From a virus: a stretch of DNA of 61,623 nt. Where the stretch lies: positions 1-61,623 of the IMG/VR virus record IMGVR_UViG_3300030061_004427; one strand, given 5' to 3'. The position numbers and the translations under genes were made by a program. Positions within the stretch are counted from its first letter, which is position 1. Each line of letters begins with the position of its first letter. Below are positions 1 through 8,736 of this stretch, piece by piece. The notes beneath the pieces are model-generated. The model was not told the origin of the DNA, searched no databases, and worked only from the letters and a program-made list of their open reading frames with translations.

Positions 1-547
1 ACACATACATAATATCAAATTTATCATTGTTATATACATTTTTGATAGTGTCGGATACCTTAGTAAGTTGTTCTATATCATGGGTTATTGGGTGTGCATC
101 ATATTGAGCTCCATGGTCAGGCCATTTGGACCAATACCAAATATATTTGTGACGCACAAAAAGTAATCTGCGTTTATTCTCCTTAAGGAGCTTAACTAAT
201 CTTTGACTACGTCTGTTATAAATTTCCCACGTAGCTTCTTCATTAATCCTATCAGTTTCCTGATTATTTTCATCCTGATAATATATAACATGTGCAAAAT
301 CTACACCACTATCGGGATAAAAATTTTTAAACTCTTTTTCAAAAATATTTGGAAGTACGTTTATGTTTGTTACTTGCCAGTCAAAAGGAAAAGAAGACTT
401 CCTCATATAGTTTAAAGCTTGACCAACACAACAACGATGGCCTAAGCTTACTAAATAGTCGTACTCTTTATCAAATAAGGAATTTTCTGGTGCCTTATAA
501 AAATTTGGAACTACCCAACTAGAAGTTGCATCATAATTATCAGCCAT
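1..547 (-). CDS. DUF1796-like putative cysteine peptidase (3' end outside window)
   Basis: The reading frame begins with ATG at 547 and runs off the left edge, leaving 182 codons. Near residue 35 it has the pattern LGHRCC...LNYMRK...FPFDW, which matches the DUF1796 family (putative papain-like cysteine peptidases, often found near glycan genes). The Cys in that pattern would be the nucleophile by family analogy. No promoter box stands out. The assignment rests on this N-terminal motif only; function in the phage is unknown. Confidence 0.6.
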   Translation of the reverse strand, partial: MADNYDATSSWVVPNFYKAPENSLFDKEYDYLVSLGHRCCVGQALNYMRKSSFPFDWQVTNINVLPNIFEKEFKNFYPDSGVDFAHVIYYQDENNQETDRINEEATWEIYNRRSQRLVKLLKENKRRLLFVRHKYIWYWSKWPDHGAQYDAHPITHDIEQLTKVSDTIKNVYNNDKFDIMYV

Positions 548-576
548 ATATTATTTTAGATGGTAATAATGTAATA

Positions 577-1320
577 TCAAACCTTGAGTGCCATATCCCA
601 TACAAGTAAATGCAATCTTGGACTAAAATTGAAATGATGTTTTTTAGCCATCTCAGCTACCATAGGAGCTGCTTCAATATGTTCGTCTCTACTCCCACAA
701 CAAGGCATTAACCAAATTCTACCTGTTGGTATATCAAATGGGTCTATATATTTTTCAAATATTTCATCTAAATCAGATTCTTTATTAACCACGAATTTAA
801 ACCCAGACCCATTTGTAGAATGCCAATCTAAAACTTCTGGTTTATATCTTCTATCTTCTGGATCACCATTATTAGCTAATTTAGGTGATGTAGTAAAGGT
901 TGCTTTTAATCTTACCCATTCTGGGTCTGGCATTATAGTTGCATTAGTTTCAAAATCCATACGTGGTACCCAACCCCATTCAACATCCATATATTGTATA
1001 AATCTCAATAATGAAGGTTGTTGTACTAATGGTTCACCACCTGTAATTTTTAGTAAAGCACCATTCTTAAGATGTTCAGTATACCCACCGTCGTCCAACA
1101 TAGAAAGTATTTCCGTAAAACTCATTTTATTTTTTACCTTCCAAGATATAAAGCTATCACACCCATGAGGTGCTGTTGCACTTGCAAAACCCTTACATGT
1201 AAGATTACACATAGATAATCTCATGAAAACCGAAGGATAACCAACGAATTCACCTTCACCTTCTACAGTATAAAATATCTTATCATCACTAAGAAATATA
1301 TTTCCTTCACCTAATTGCAT
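577..1320 (-). CDS. queE: QueE, 7-carboxy-7-deazaguanine synthase (radical SAM)
   Basis: QueE converts 6-carboxytetrahydropterin to 7-carboxy-7-deazaguanine in the preQ0 pathway. The 247-residue protein shows the YTVEGEGEFVG start typical of the family and a glycine-rich KITGGEPLVQQ segment near residue 93. The 4Fe-4S cysteines are C38 and C42, but the third comes only at C54 instead of three residues on, so the usual CxxxCxxC is split by an insertion. It has an early-type promoter with an 8-nt spacer. folE, queD and queC lie elsewhere in the window, so the phage carries the whole route. Confidence 0.9.
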   Translation of the reverse strand: MQLGEGNIFLSDDKIFYTVEGEGEFVGYPSVFMRLSMCNLTCKGFASATAPHGCDSFISWKVKNKMSFTEILSMLDDGGYTEHLKNGALLKITGGEPLVQQPSLLRFIQYMDVEWGWVPRMDFETNATIMPDPEWVRLKATFTTSPKLANNGDPEDRRYKPEVLDWHSTNGSGFKFVVNKESDLDEIFEKYIDPFDIPTGRIWLMPCCGSRDEHIEAAPMVAEMAKKHHFNFSPRLHLLVWDMALKV

Positions 1321-1328
1321 ATCTATCT

Positions 1329-1356
1329 ATAATATTAACATCAATAGGGTTATCAA
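1329..1356 (-). promoter_or_regulatory. Early-type promoter of queE
   Basis: TTGATA, 16-nt spacer, TATTAT, then 8 nt to the queE ATG. It shares the gap with the late-type box of phoH on the other strand. Confidence 0.65.
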
Positions 1357-1357
1357 G

Positions 1358-1365
1358 ATTAAATA
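1358..1365 (+). promoter_or_regulatory. Late-type box of phoH (ATTAAATA)
   Basis: ATTAAATA followed by the 5-nt spacer TTAAC and the phoH ATG. This is the same arrangement as at other late-type genes here and resembles the T4 gp55 box TATAAATA. Confidence 0.6.
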
Positions 1366-1370
1366 TTAAC

Positions 1371-2108
1371 ATGGCAACGAAACGTTCGCGGTTAGCCGCG
1401 GTGTTCGAGTCGGAACAGTTACATACAGGCGATTTGCATGGTAACTGGGATTTAAACTTTAACGTCCGAAACAAGTTTGATTTTACAGAAAATCAAAAAA
1501 AGTTTATACAAACTATACTTGCAGAGGATAGTAAAATAGTTTTTGCTGATGGATCAGCGGGTACTGCAAAAACTTACTTGTCGGTTTTTGGAGGTCTTAC
1601 CTTGCTTGCTGCAAACAAAATGCAGCAAATTATTTATCTAAGAAGTGTAGTAGAATCAGCTGCACAAAAGATAGGACATTTACCCGGACAATTAGATGAA
1701 AAGTTTCTTCCTTACTCTTTACCTTTAATGGATAAGTTAGATGAGTTAGTAACCAAGACAACCGCTAATTCATTGTTCAAAAAAGAATATATAAAATGTT
1801 TACCGGTGAATTTCACTAGAGGGTTAACGTTTAATAATTCATTAGTCATTGTTGATGAAGCTCAAAATCTCACCAGGCAAGAAATTACTACCATCTTAAC
1901 GAGATTTGGAGAAGGTTCTAGATATATAGTTGTTGGTGATTCTAATCAATCTGACATTAACGGTAAATCTGGTTTTGCTCCAATTATAAAAGCTTTTGAT
2001 AATGAAATTAGTAAAAATAAAGGTATTAATGCTTTTTACTTTGGAACTGATGATATTGTTAGAAGTAAAATATTAAAACACATTGTTCATGTGTTATCAG
2101 ATATTTGA
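1371..2108 (+). CDS. phoH: PhoH-like ATPase
   Basis: PhoH-family P-loop ATPase of 245 residues. The Walker A region is GSAGTAKT at residues 61-68, with Ala in place of the usual Gly before the Lys, and the Walker B region is VIVDEAQN near residue 160, followed by VVGDSNQSD. PhoH genes are common in marine T4-like phages, but the phage role is not established; links to RNA metabolism and phosphate stress have been proposed. The 3' end overlaps the converging small gene by 22 bases. A late-type box precedes the start. Confidence 0.88.
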   Translation: MATKRSRLAAVFESEQLHTGDLHGNWDLNFNVRNKFDFTENQKKFIQTILAEDSKIVFADGSAGTAKTYLSVFGGLTLLAANKMQQIIYLRSVVESAAQKIGHLPGQLDEKFLPYSLPLMDKLDELVTKTTANSLFKKEYIKCLPVNFTRGLTFNNSLVIVDEAQNLTRQEITTILTRFGEGSRYIVVGDSNQSDINGKSGFAPIIKAFDNEISKNKGINAFYFGTDDIVRSKILKHIVHVLSDI

Positions 2109-2278
2109 TTAGCTTCTTTTTCGAGTTCTAACAACTCTTTTAAAGCAGCTTCCGGAGTTATTATATTGTACTCCGGAAGCTCTTCTTTTTTATCGAAAGG
2201 TTTTCCTATTTCTGCCATTTTAGAGAAAACATCCCCGGCAAGCTTTTCTATTTGAGGGTCTTTTTCTCTTTCTATCAT
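2087..2278 (-). CDS. Small conserved-looking protein downstream of queD
   Basis: A 63-residue acidic, Lys/Glu-rich helical protein of unknown function. Its ATG follows the queD stop directly, and an AGAGGA Shine-Dalgarno-like stretch lies in the last queD codons, which supports translational coupling. It runs 22 bases into the end of phoH on the other strand. No domain recognised. Confidence 0.55.
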   Translation of the reverse strand: MIEREKDPQIEKLAGDVFSKMAEIGKPFDKKEELPEYNIITPEAALKELLELEKEANQISDNT

Positions 2279-3124
2279 TTATCCTCTTGCTGGTGCATAA
2301 GGATCTGACGGCTTATCAGAACCCCAGCTGGTACCACCAAATGGATCACCGGCATCGTGTGTTTTAGGTCCTGCGCCAACTCTTGCACCCACTTCTTTAG
2401 TTCTTTTCGAACCGGGTAACATGCGTTGTCGTTCATCTTCATCCTCAATTTTTTTCTCTGCTGCTTCTTTACGTTTTTCAGCCTGTTCATCAATCCTTTT
2501 CTTTTCGTCCATAGGATCTATTTTTTCACCCATTTCATGTAAAGGTGTTGACTTAATAAAATCTTTAGGATTTGCTTGTGGTCCGCATGCTTCTGCTTCT
2601 CTATAAGCATCCCAGTCAACGTTTCCTGTGTCGTCGGTATATTTTGCATGTTCGGGACCAGTAAATCTCATACTTTGTGTAACAATTTTAGTAAATACAA
2701 CACTATTATCTTCATGCTCAAAGACTTCAACCTTTTCAACCCAACACCTATCATTTGTTGCTGCTTTTATAAAAAAATCTGCGGTATCGTAACACCACTC
2801 AGCAATTCTCTCACTACCAGTTCCATTAGACATGATCCTCAGATCACAAGCACCAGCTTTTTCAAGTTGTTGAAAAATAGGTAAAACAGGATCATTAGCA
2901 GCAATGCAAGTTGTATGGTCAAATTGATTTTTTAATTTTTCTTTAAGACCTTTTAACCCACCAAAATCTACTACCCAATTATTTTCGTCTAGTTCATTAG
3001 CCCCAAACCAAAATTTTGCTGTAAGATTGTAACCGTGTAAAAACTTGCAATGTGAATGATTTGCTTTCGGTTGTCTAAAAGCACAGCTACCCAATTCAAT
3101 AACTTTAGTACTCTGAAATTTCAT
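2279..3124 (-). CDS. queD: QueD-like 6-carboxytetrahydropterin synthase with C-terminal extension
   Basis: QueD makes 6-carboxytetrahydropterin from dihydroneopterin triphosphate, the step after FolE. Residues 1 to about 165 show the family layout: HSHCKFLHGYN (catalytic Cys plus metal His), VVDFGGLK and FDHTT. The canonical metal ligands differ: the FxAAH histidine is absent (SCAFRQ) and HGH reads HGY, a variant I recall from other phage QueD-like proteins. Residues 165-281 form a charged, low-complexity tail not found in the usual 120-170-residue enzymes. An early-type promoter precedes it. Confidence 0.82.
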   Translation of the reverse strand: MKFQSTKVIELGSCAFRQPKANHSHCKFLHGYNLTAKFWFGANELDENNWVVDFGGLKGLKEKLKNQFDHTTCIAANDPVLPIFQQLEKAGACDLRIMSNGTGSERIAEWCYDTADFFIKAATNDRCWVEKVEVFEHEDNSVVFTKIVTQSMRFTGPEHAKYTDDTGNVDWDAYREAEACGPQANPKDFIKSTPLHEMGEKIDPMDEKKRIDEQAEKRKEAAEKKIEDEDERQRMLPGSKRTKEVGARVGAGPKTHDAGDPFGGTSWGSDKPSDPYAPARG

Positions 3125-3130
3125 TCCTAA

Positions 3131-3158
3131 ATATTAAATTATGAAATAGATAAATCAA
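3131..3158 (-). promoter_or_regulatory. Early-type promoter of queD
   Basis: TTGATT, 16-nt spacer, TAATAT, then TTAGGA and the queD ATG. The 6-nt leader contains AGGA, but too close to the start to be an ideal Shine-Dalgarno site. Confidence 0.6.
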
Positions 3159-3161
3159 CTA

Positions 3162-4121
3162 TTAAAGTGAAGTATTTATTTCTCTCTCTATAGGTGTGTT
3201 ACCGTATTCATCTTGATCACCTTTAAGATCTTGAAACTTATCTGTAGCTTCTTCTGATTCAGAATGATCCGGTGTATATGTATCACATTCACATATTCGC
3301 TGACCTTGATCATTCTTACTATAATTTAAATTTATTTCCGGGGCTACACATTTATCGCCGCGGCTCCAATAAACACAATCATTACAACTACAATTAACAC
3401 GTTCTATAACGGGGCCATGGCCAAGACGAACATAACCATCTTCATCTTCATGATGCATTTCTGAGATTTTTTTCTTTTTAAATGGCCTTGGACAAGGTGT
3501 TCCTTTTACATGTACATGACCGCATCTTCCACAACGTGTCGCTTTTTTTGCCTTTTCAATAACTACTTTACCTACGTATTTTTTAGCAATTTCATCCATT
3601 TTAGATAAAGGAACATTTAATTCTTTTTCATCCCTTCTCTGTTTATCTCGTATCGCATTTAAAATACTAATTTCATCGTTTGTTAATTCGTACATTTTGT
3701 TGTCTATTTCAACAGTTACTGTTTCTTCGTTCTCAGCAGTACCGCTTTTCCGCCGCGGGTACGGCGTACCGGTTTTGCGCATTCTATTATGATACGATTT
3801 AAACTTAGCCAACCTGCTTCGTTTCTTTTCATCTTCTAGCTCTTCTTTAGAATACATATCATCATCGCGAAGATCATCATCCCCGGAAGCCAGATTTCCT
3901 GATCCATCGCGATCTAAATATGTTTTTTCATACCCTTCTTCTTGATCTTTGTGAGCAGAGATCCACGATTGCTCATCAGGATAATCGTCGTCTTCATGTT
4001 GATTATCTTCTGCGGTGTTTAATGCAATTGCTACTGCTTGCTTTTGAGGATACCCTTCACCTTTCAATTTAGAAATGTTTTTTCCGATTATAGCGTCAGT
4101 TTTTCCTTTTTTAAGCGGCAT
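3162..4121 (-). CDS. Cys-rich zinc-ribbon/DUF1540-like phage protein
   Basis: A 319-residue protein of unknown role built from several parts. The N-terminus ([20 protein letters not shown], then [10 protein letters not shown]) is a short module common in phage head-associated or hypothetical proteins. A long charged linker follows. Near residue 195 is a zinc-ribbon half, [14 protein letters not shown]. Near residues 240-280 is a Cys-rich segment with CSCNDCVYW and two later Cys, like DUF1540. The start overlaps the upstream gene by 11 bases, so they are co-transcribed. Probably a late, virion-associated protein, by context only. Confidence 0.6.
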   Translation of the reverse strand: MPLKKGKTDAIIGKNISKLKGEGYPQKQAVAIALNTAEDNQHEDDDYPDEQSWISAHKDQEEGYEKTYLDRDGSGNLASGDDDLRDDDMYSKEELEDEKKRSRLAKFKSYHNRMRKTGTPYPRRKSGTAENEETVTVEIDNKMYELTNDEISILNAIRDKQRRDEKELNVPLSKMDEIAKKYVGKVVIEKAKKATRCGRCGHVHVKGTPCPRPFKKKKISEMHHEDEDGYVRLGHGPVIERVNCSCNDCVYWSRGDKCVAPEINLNYSKNDQGQRICECDTYTPDHSESEEATDKFQDLKGDQDEYGNTPIEREINTSL

Positions 4122-4551
4122 TTTTTAATATGGATTTGTAAATTTTGGTTAGTTCGTTATCATCTACCCCACCAATTCTAAGATACTGTTCAATATCATC
4201 TATATTATTGGTATTTCTTATCTGTTCAAATTCTTTCTTGCTAATTTTATCTTTTAATTTCCTAGCAATGTATTTTTTAAACATTTTAACAGAATTAGGT
4301 TTTGAAGGAGTTAATACCGGTTCGTTAATGTCGAATATACCCGGTAAAGGGCCACCAGGCATTAATACCTTTAATAGCGGCGGTAAAGCTGGACCACAAC
4401 TTTCAAAACTTAACTCTTGTAGTACAAAACCTTCATAACTTTCAGATTTTTCAAAACCTGAATTTAATGTAGGGTCTACTTTGAATCTTATATACTTCAA
4501 GCCTTTGTTTTTTAAACATTCAGCTAATATAATGTCAAAGCTTTTCATCAT
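4111..4551 (-). CDS. Late-type protein of unknown function with CTS-like N-terminus
   Basis: 146 residues, no recognised domain. The N-terminus [14 protein letters not shown] resembles the T4 capsid-targeting leader (hydrophobic stretch ending in LAE), so it may be packaged and trimmed by the prohead protease; this is inference. The C-terminal third is Lys-rich and helical. A late-type box with 5-nt spacing supports the first ATG and late expression. Confidence 0.6.
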   Translation of the reverse strand: MMKSFDIILAECLKNKGLKYIRFKVDPTLNSGFEKSESYEGFVLQELSFESCGPALPPLLKVLMPGGPLPGIFDINEPVLTPSKPNSVKMFKKYIARKLKDKISKKEFEQIRNTNNIDDIEQYLRIGGVDDNELTKIYKSILKNAA

Positions 4552-4556
4552 ATTAG

Positions 4557-4564
4557 TATTTAAT
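4557..4564 (-). promoter_or_regulatory. Late-type box (ATTAAATA)
   Basis: ATTAAATA, spacer CTAAT (5 nt), then the ATG at 4551. Confidence 0.65.
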
Positions 4565-5645
4565 CTTTTTTATAGTTAATAATGTCTTGGATAGTTGAGT
4601 AGAACGGTTTTTGACCCGAACTATGACAACAAGGTTCTTTCTTCTTGTCATGGGACCATTGATTGAACCAAAATAAGTTGTAATTATGTATTTCTGCTAT
4701 AATACTGTAGAATGGTTCCTCAGTAAAAGGGTGTGCATCATGATTGCTAGTGAATATATCCAATAGCTTCATATACATAGGTAAAACAACTTTTTCTAAT
4801 TCTTCAAACTCGCCACCGAAAATAGTACCTACCGTCCAATTAGGGTATTCAGTTGTAATTTGAGAATCTACATTTTTTGTTTTTTTAGGATCTAATGTAA
4901 ATGTTTTTTTGTCTGAATGCTCGTCTTGATTATATTGTGTACCACATTTCCAACCAAATTCATCTTTTAATACCTTAGATACAAATCTGTTATTCTCTTT
5001 CCAGTCATATTCAGCTAATCTATCGTTTTGAGTACCTTGAGTTATATGAAACCATTTTTTTTGTTTCCATATACGTTTTAAACCGGATGTAAACTTGGGA
5101 GTAAAAATATTGTTTTTATTTTTCGGATAGAAGTGAGAGTCGGGGTACCTTTCTTCCATTTGTCCATTCATACTATAAACGTATTCAGCACCTCCAAGTG
5201 ATTCTGGTATTTTACACCACTCTGTAACACCTGCATCTATCCACACCACTCTATCGCAGCCCCATTCGTTATCTTTAGCTCTTCTACACCATTCTAACTT
5301 CCAGTGACAAAGAAGTTCATTTCTCGGACAAAACATATATGTGTTACCGTCATCTTTACCATCTTGAAGTTTATGCCATACAAATTTATTCTTAGTTTCT
5401 AAAATTTCATAAGATCTAGGCCATTCAAATAAATCTAACCCGATAACTTTAAATTTTTTCCAGTATTTTTCTACAATTGAAGTTAATAAACCTACTTCAT
5501 GTGGCCAACAATATAAATGTAATGGCATGCCAAGCTTGGAAAGATTTTTTAAAGAAGTTTCATATAATTCTTCATCATTATCTTTACCTCCGCAGAGCCA
5601 ATCAGATCTTGCATCATAAACACAGGTAACTAAGATAGGTTTCAT
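4560..5645 (-). CDS. HtrL/YibB-type glycosyltransferase-like protein
   Basis: 361 residues. The start ILVTCVYDARSDW, the central VVWIDAGVTEW (a DxG-type nucleotide-sugar site) and the C-terminal FNQWSHD fit the WlaTC/HtrL family of putative glycosyltransferases. A diverged paralogue lies at 24369-25376 with matching LWVDSGITHW and FQEWNHD. The ATG overlaps the stop of the upstream sulfotransferase (4 bases), suggesting that sugar transfer and sulfation act on one glycan. Acceptor unknown. Confidence 0.65.
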   Translation of the reverse strand: MKPILVTCVYDARSDWLCGGKDNDEELYETSLKNLSKLGMPLHLYCWPHEVGLLTSIVEKYWKKFKVIGLDLFEWPRSYEILETKNKFVWHKLQDGKDDGNTYMFCPRNELLCHWKLEWCRRAKDNEWGCDRVVWIDAGVTEWCKIPESLGGAEYVYSMNGQMEERYPDSHFYPKNKNNIFTPKFTSGLKRIWKQKKWFHITQGTQNDRLAEYDWKENNRFVSKVLKDEFGWKCGTQYNQDEHSDKKTFTLDPKKTKNVDSQITTEYPNWTVGTIFGGEFEELEKVVLPMYMKLLDIFTSNHDAHPFTEEPFYSIIAEIHNYNLFWFNQWSHDKKKEPCCHSSGQKPFYSTIQDIINYKKD

Positions 5646-6253
5646 GGTAATAATTTATAATTAAATTTGGTAAAATCCTCTATGTAAAGATTATTAATAA
5701 ATTCTACGGATTCTTTAGTTAGTAAAGGAACACAAGAACAAGTATCAATACCTGATGAATTCATATGAGGTAACCCTTCAGTTATACCTAATTCTTTACA
5801 CATATCATTAAATTCTTGTTCTAAATTTTCATATCTTAGTACATAATCATAATGAATATTTTCAAAATAGATACTTTGAGATAATATATGATCACAATTA
5901 GAGTATATAAATTTTTGCCACCACTCTAAAAATTGATCACTATCAAAAGTTGTAGCTTTTTTTTCTCTAAAAAAATATTCAGATATAGCTCTTGTATAAG
6001 GGTTCCTTACTATTGTAAATTTTTTGTATGAATTATAAAATTTTTCATATCTTTCTTTTATCATACTTGGAGTAAAATGTTGAGGTGAAAAGAGTAACTC
6101 TTTACCTTTTTCATTACAATAATACGGAAGTTCTTCTTCTCTATAACATGTATTCAATGAATTATCTTTAATGCCAAATTTATTAATAATAGAGATACCA
6201 CCTGTCTTAGGAATATGGACAAAGCATAGATTATGCTCATGGATGAAGGGCAT
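5642..6253 (-). CDS. Sulfotransferase family protein (1 of 3)
   Basis: A 203-residue PAPS-dependent sulfotransferase-like protein. The 5'-phosphosulfate loop is HIPKTGG at residues 13-19, and the 3'-phosphate region is IVRNPYTRAIS near residue 80. Such enzymes move sulfate from PAPS to a sugar hydroxyl. The downstream gene is glycosyltransferase-like and overlaps by 4 bases. TTTAAATA lies 4 nt before the ATG and could be a late-type box. The other two sulfotransferase-like genes are at 11477 and 51689. Confidence 0.75.
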   Translation of the reverse strand: MPFIHEHNLCFVHIPKTGGISIINKFGIKDNSLNTCYREEELPYYCNEKGKELLFSPQHFTPSMIKERYEKFYNSYKKFTIVRNPYTRAISEYFFREKKATTFDSDQFLEWWQKFIYSNCDHILSQSIYFENIHYDYVLRYENLEQEFNDMCKELGITEGLPHMNSSGIDTCSCVPLLTKESVEFINNLYIEDFTKFNYKLLP

Positions 6254-6267
6254 CTTTTATTTAAACC

Positions 6268-6295
6268 TTGATTATAAAAGTAAAGATACTAAACT
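6268..6295 (+). promoter_or_regulatory. Early-type promoter of folE
   Basis: TTGATT, 16-nt spacer, TAAACT, then 8 nt to ATG 6304. It occupies the region a longer TTG-started frame would claim, which argues for the internal ATG. Confidence 0.6.
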
Positions 6296-6303
6296 ATATT
6301 TGT

Positions 6304-6966
6304 ATGTCGGAAAGAGTTAAAGAATTTTTATTACCAACAGCAAATAGTTCTGCACCCAGAACAGACGAAGAAAAACAATCAATTATTAATAACGCTGCTA
6401 ATGCTTATGAAGCATATCTAGATGCCCTTGGTTTTGATTGGAGAAATGATCCTAATAGTGATAATACACCAATGAGAGTTGCAAAGGCATTTGTTAATGA
6501 TATGGCAGCTGGTTGTTATGATTCGCCTCCTAAAGTTACGTCGTTTCCTTCTGATGGTTATGACGGTATAGTATTTCAAGGTGGTATTCCTATTAAGAGC
6601 CTTTGTAGTCACCATCATTTACCTTTTACTGGAAAAGCACACGTTGCATATATTCCAAGCTTGGATGGTAGAGTGATTGGTCTTAGTAAGCTTAATCGTA
6701 TTGTTGAATATTTTGCAAGACGTCCTCAGATTCAGGAAGGTCTTACTATGCAGATTCAAAAAGCTATTGATGAAGTATGTGAATCAAATGCAGGGGTTGC
6801 AGTATTAATTAGTGCAACACATACTTGTGCTTGTTTACGTGGTGTTAAGCATGATGGTTGTGCTATGATGACATCAAAATTAAGTGGATCATTTTATGAT
6901 GATGAAAAAACAAGAGCAGAATTTTATCACTTTGTTGACTCTTGGAATAGATCACCTTCAATCTAA
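6304..6966 (+). CDS. folE: FolE, GTP cyclohydrolase I
   Basis: FolE turns GTP into dihydroneopterin triphosphate, the first step of preQ0 (and folate) synthesis. From ATG 6304 the protein has 220 residues. Zinc ligands are visible as C101 and the HHH at 103-105 (SLCSHHHLPF) and C175/C177 in HTCACLRGV. The catalytic core is full length. The frame extends upstream to TTG 6268, but that stretch is the promoter. Together with queD, queE and queC this gives the whole phage preQ0 route. Confidence 0.93.
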   Translation: MSERVKEFLLPTANSSAPRTDEEKQSIINNAANAYEAYLDALGFDWRNDPNSDNTPMRVAKAFVNDMAAGCYDSPPKVTSFPSDGYDGIVFQGGIPIKSLCSHHHLPFTGKAHVAYIPSLDGRVIGLSKLNRIVEYFARRPQIQEGLTMQIQKAIDEVCESNAGVAVLISATHTCACLRGVKHDGCAMMTSKLSGSFYDDEKTRAEFYHFVDSWNRSPSI

Positions 6967-6969
6967 ATA
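6962..6969 (+). promoter_or_regulatory. Late-type box (TCTAAATA)
   Basis: TCTAAATA overlaps the end of folE. The spacer CTTTT (5 nt) places it exactly before the GTG at 6975. Confidence 0.55.
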
Positions 6970-6974
6970 CTTTT

Positions 6975-7532
6975 GTGGCAAGAACAAAAAAAGAAGATTC
7001 TCACGGATTTGAAAAAGCTATTTTAAAAGTTAGTAGTTTAAGAGAACGGAAGCTTTATGGACCCGCAGCTAAAGCAGCTGAAGACCCTGAAACGGGAATT
7101 GTAATTAAACAAAAACCGGCTTATTTTGTTATTAAAGATTGTGCTACTATTACTAAGAGGTATTTGTTTGTAATGTGTTATGGTTCTTTAACTGATCCTA
7201 TTGGACAATTAAAAGGAAAAGTAAGTGTTGAAGATATAGAAGATTTTGTAGCAAGAAGTAAAAATAAATCTGATTATGAAACAAAACAATTATTCAATTT
7301 AGTGTTTCATGACATAGCACAGTATATACCTCAATTGCATTCTGATTCAGATGATCTTGATATCACATTTGATGTAATAGATGAAGAGAACGTTTATGGT
7401 GACTATGAAGACCTAGGAAATGAGCGAATAAAAGAAATGGAAAAACTCGAGGCTCAAGAAAGAACAAAAATCGATTTATCCAACGATCAAGCAGTTATTG
7501 ATAAGTTAGTAGAAGTATTTGTAATGGATTAA
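6975..7532 (+). CDS. Unknown late-type protein, GTG start
   Basis: 185 residues, basic N-terminus (MARTKKEDSHG) and acidic C-terminal half, no domain recognised. The GTG start is favoured because a late-type box sits exactly 5 nt upstream, as at other genes here. It ends 4 bases inside the converging oxygenase gene. A structural or packaging role is possible, but there is no direct sign of it. Confidence 0.6.
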   Translation: MARTKKEDSHGFEKAILKVSSLRERKLYGPAAKAAEDPETGIVIKQKPAYFVIKDCATITKRYLFVMCYGSLTDPIGQLKGKVSVEDIEDFVARSKNKSDYETKQLFNLVFHDIAQYIPQLHSDSDDLDITFDVIDEENVYGDYEDLGNERIKEMEKLEAQERTKIDLSNDQAVIDKLVEVFVMD

Positions 7533-8278
7533 GAAATACTGTGTGTTAATTGGTCGACAGAACCGACTTTACCCCTTATATTCACATTAAAAGACATTGT
7601 CATCCTAAATGTTTCTTTATCTATTTCGTTTGGGTGATACATAGATGCAGCATGTCTTAACCATGATGGAAAAATAATCATCATACCATCTCTTAATTCA
7701 GGCCGTATTGTTGGAGAATAATAACGAGACCCTTCTTCTTTAACGCTAGGAGTTATAACATAATTTTGATTATTAGGGGCGTAAAAAGTCGTACCACCGA
7801 GTGCCATTTTTACTCCGTTATGAGCTTTGGTTTGGGGGTCTTCTACACAAATAATACCGCTAAGAAAACTATTAGGGTGAAAATGTTCTGGGTTTTGACC
7901 ATTTAGTCTATATATGTTAGCCCACATTAAGGATATATCAAAAGTTTCAACTTCTATATTTGTCCGTGTTTCCCATTCTCTACACGCTTCAAAAATAAGA
8001 TCATTTACAAAAGAAAATTCTTTCTTATTTTGTAGATCCGGATTTGTCTGAAAACTGGTAACATTTTCCCCTTTACAAAAACCTTCTATAAGCGCCTTAC
8101 TAAAAAGATTATTTTTTACACCAGGTTTTGTTTTATCCCATGTTTCTACATTGTCGCAATTTCGCTTATATTCATTTTGAATAAGTTTGCTTATTTTTTT
8201 AATAGACTTTTTATCTATTTCACATAAAAAAAATGGTGTGGGAAATAAATCTAGAAGTTCGGGTGTGATTAAAGGCAC
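7529..8278 (-). CDS. 2OG-Fe(II) oxygenase-like protein
   Basis: A 249-residue double-stranded beta-helix dioxygenase of the phage TIGR02466/2OG-FeII_Oxy_5 type. The N-terminus LFPTPFFLCEID is typical. Candidate iron ligands are in HFHPNSF near residue 133 and WLRHA near residue 208, with a distal Arg in FRMTMSFN that would hold 2-oxoglutarate. Substrate unknown; phage members have been suggested to act on proteins or nucleobases. GTG start (an overlapping ATG is out of frame), 8 bases after the retropepsin-like gene. Confidence 0.75.
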   Translation of the reverse strand: MPLITPELLDLFPTPFFLCEIDKKSIKKISKLIQNEYKRNCDNVETWDKTKPGVKNNLFSKALIEGFCKGENVTSFQTNPDLQNKKEFSFVNDLIFEACREWETRTNIEVETFDISLMWANIYRLNGQNPEHFHPNSFLSGIICVEDPQTKAHNGVKMALGGTTFYAPNNQNYVITPSVKEEGSRYYSPTIRPELRDGMMIIFPSWLRHAASMYHPNEIDKETFRMTMSFNVNIRGKVGSVDQLTHSIS

Positions 8279-8286
8279 ATAATGAC

Positions 8287-8736
8287 TTATTCCTGTTCGT
8301 ACTCTTTATCAACGTCAATTAATTTATCAATTTTGGATAAGAATAATTTTCCAATTAATATAGGAAATTCATTTTCACTTCTATCTGCTATAGAAAATGG
8401 TACATCTTTATATTCTTGATCTCCTAATTTTATATCAAATAGAACTACAGGTCGATCTTCTTTAACACCGGACCCGATATGAATTACTACATGATCCACG
8501 ACTTTCTTTTTTAATTTTTTACCATCGATAGTTTTTACTATTATGTTTTCGCCGCGCTTCTTTACTACCTCACCATCTATAACGTTATAAGCTCCATTAC
8601 CTGAGTCTATTTTTGCATCGACTTCACCAATACCATCAATATAGATTTTTTCTACCAAGCCAACAATGTCGTCTTCGGGTACATTGATTTCTTGTACAAT
8701 GTATCTGCGATAAATTTTTGAAAAGTTGCTAATCAT
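8287..8736 (-). CDS. Retropepsin-like aspartic protease fold protein
   Basis: 149 residues. AKIDSGNGAYN at residues 41-51 carries the D-S-G catalytic triplet of retropepsins in the form seen in the RimB/PF05618 group (AKIDTGA). The matching hydrophobic-Gly motif is ILIGKLFL near residue 125. The single lobe would need to dimerise to be active. The usual T of DTG is S here, which is tolerated in pepsin-like enzymes. It overlaps the preceding Hc1-like gene by 8 bases. A role in virion maturation is possible but unproven. Confidence 0.65.
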   Translation of the reverse strand: MISNFSKIYRRYIVQEINVPEDDIVGLVEKIYIDGIGEVDAKIDSGNGAYNVIDGEVVKKRGENIIVKTIDGKKLKKKVVDHVVIHIGSGVKEDRPVVLFDIKLGDQEYKDVPFSIADRSENEFPILIGKLFLSKIDKLIDVDKEYEQE

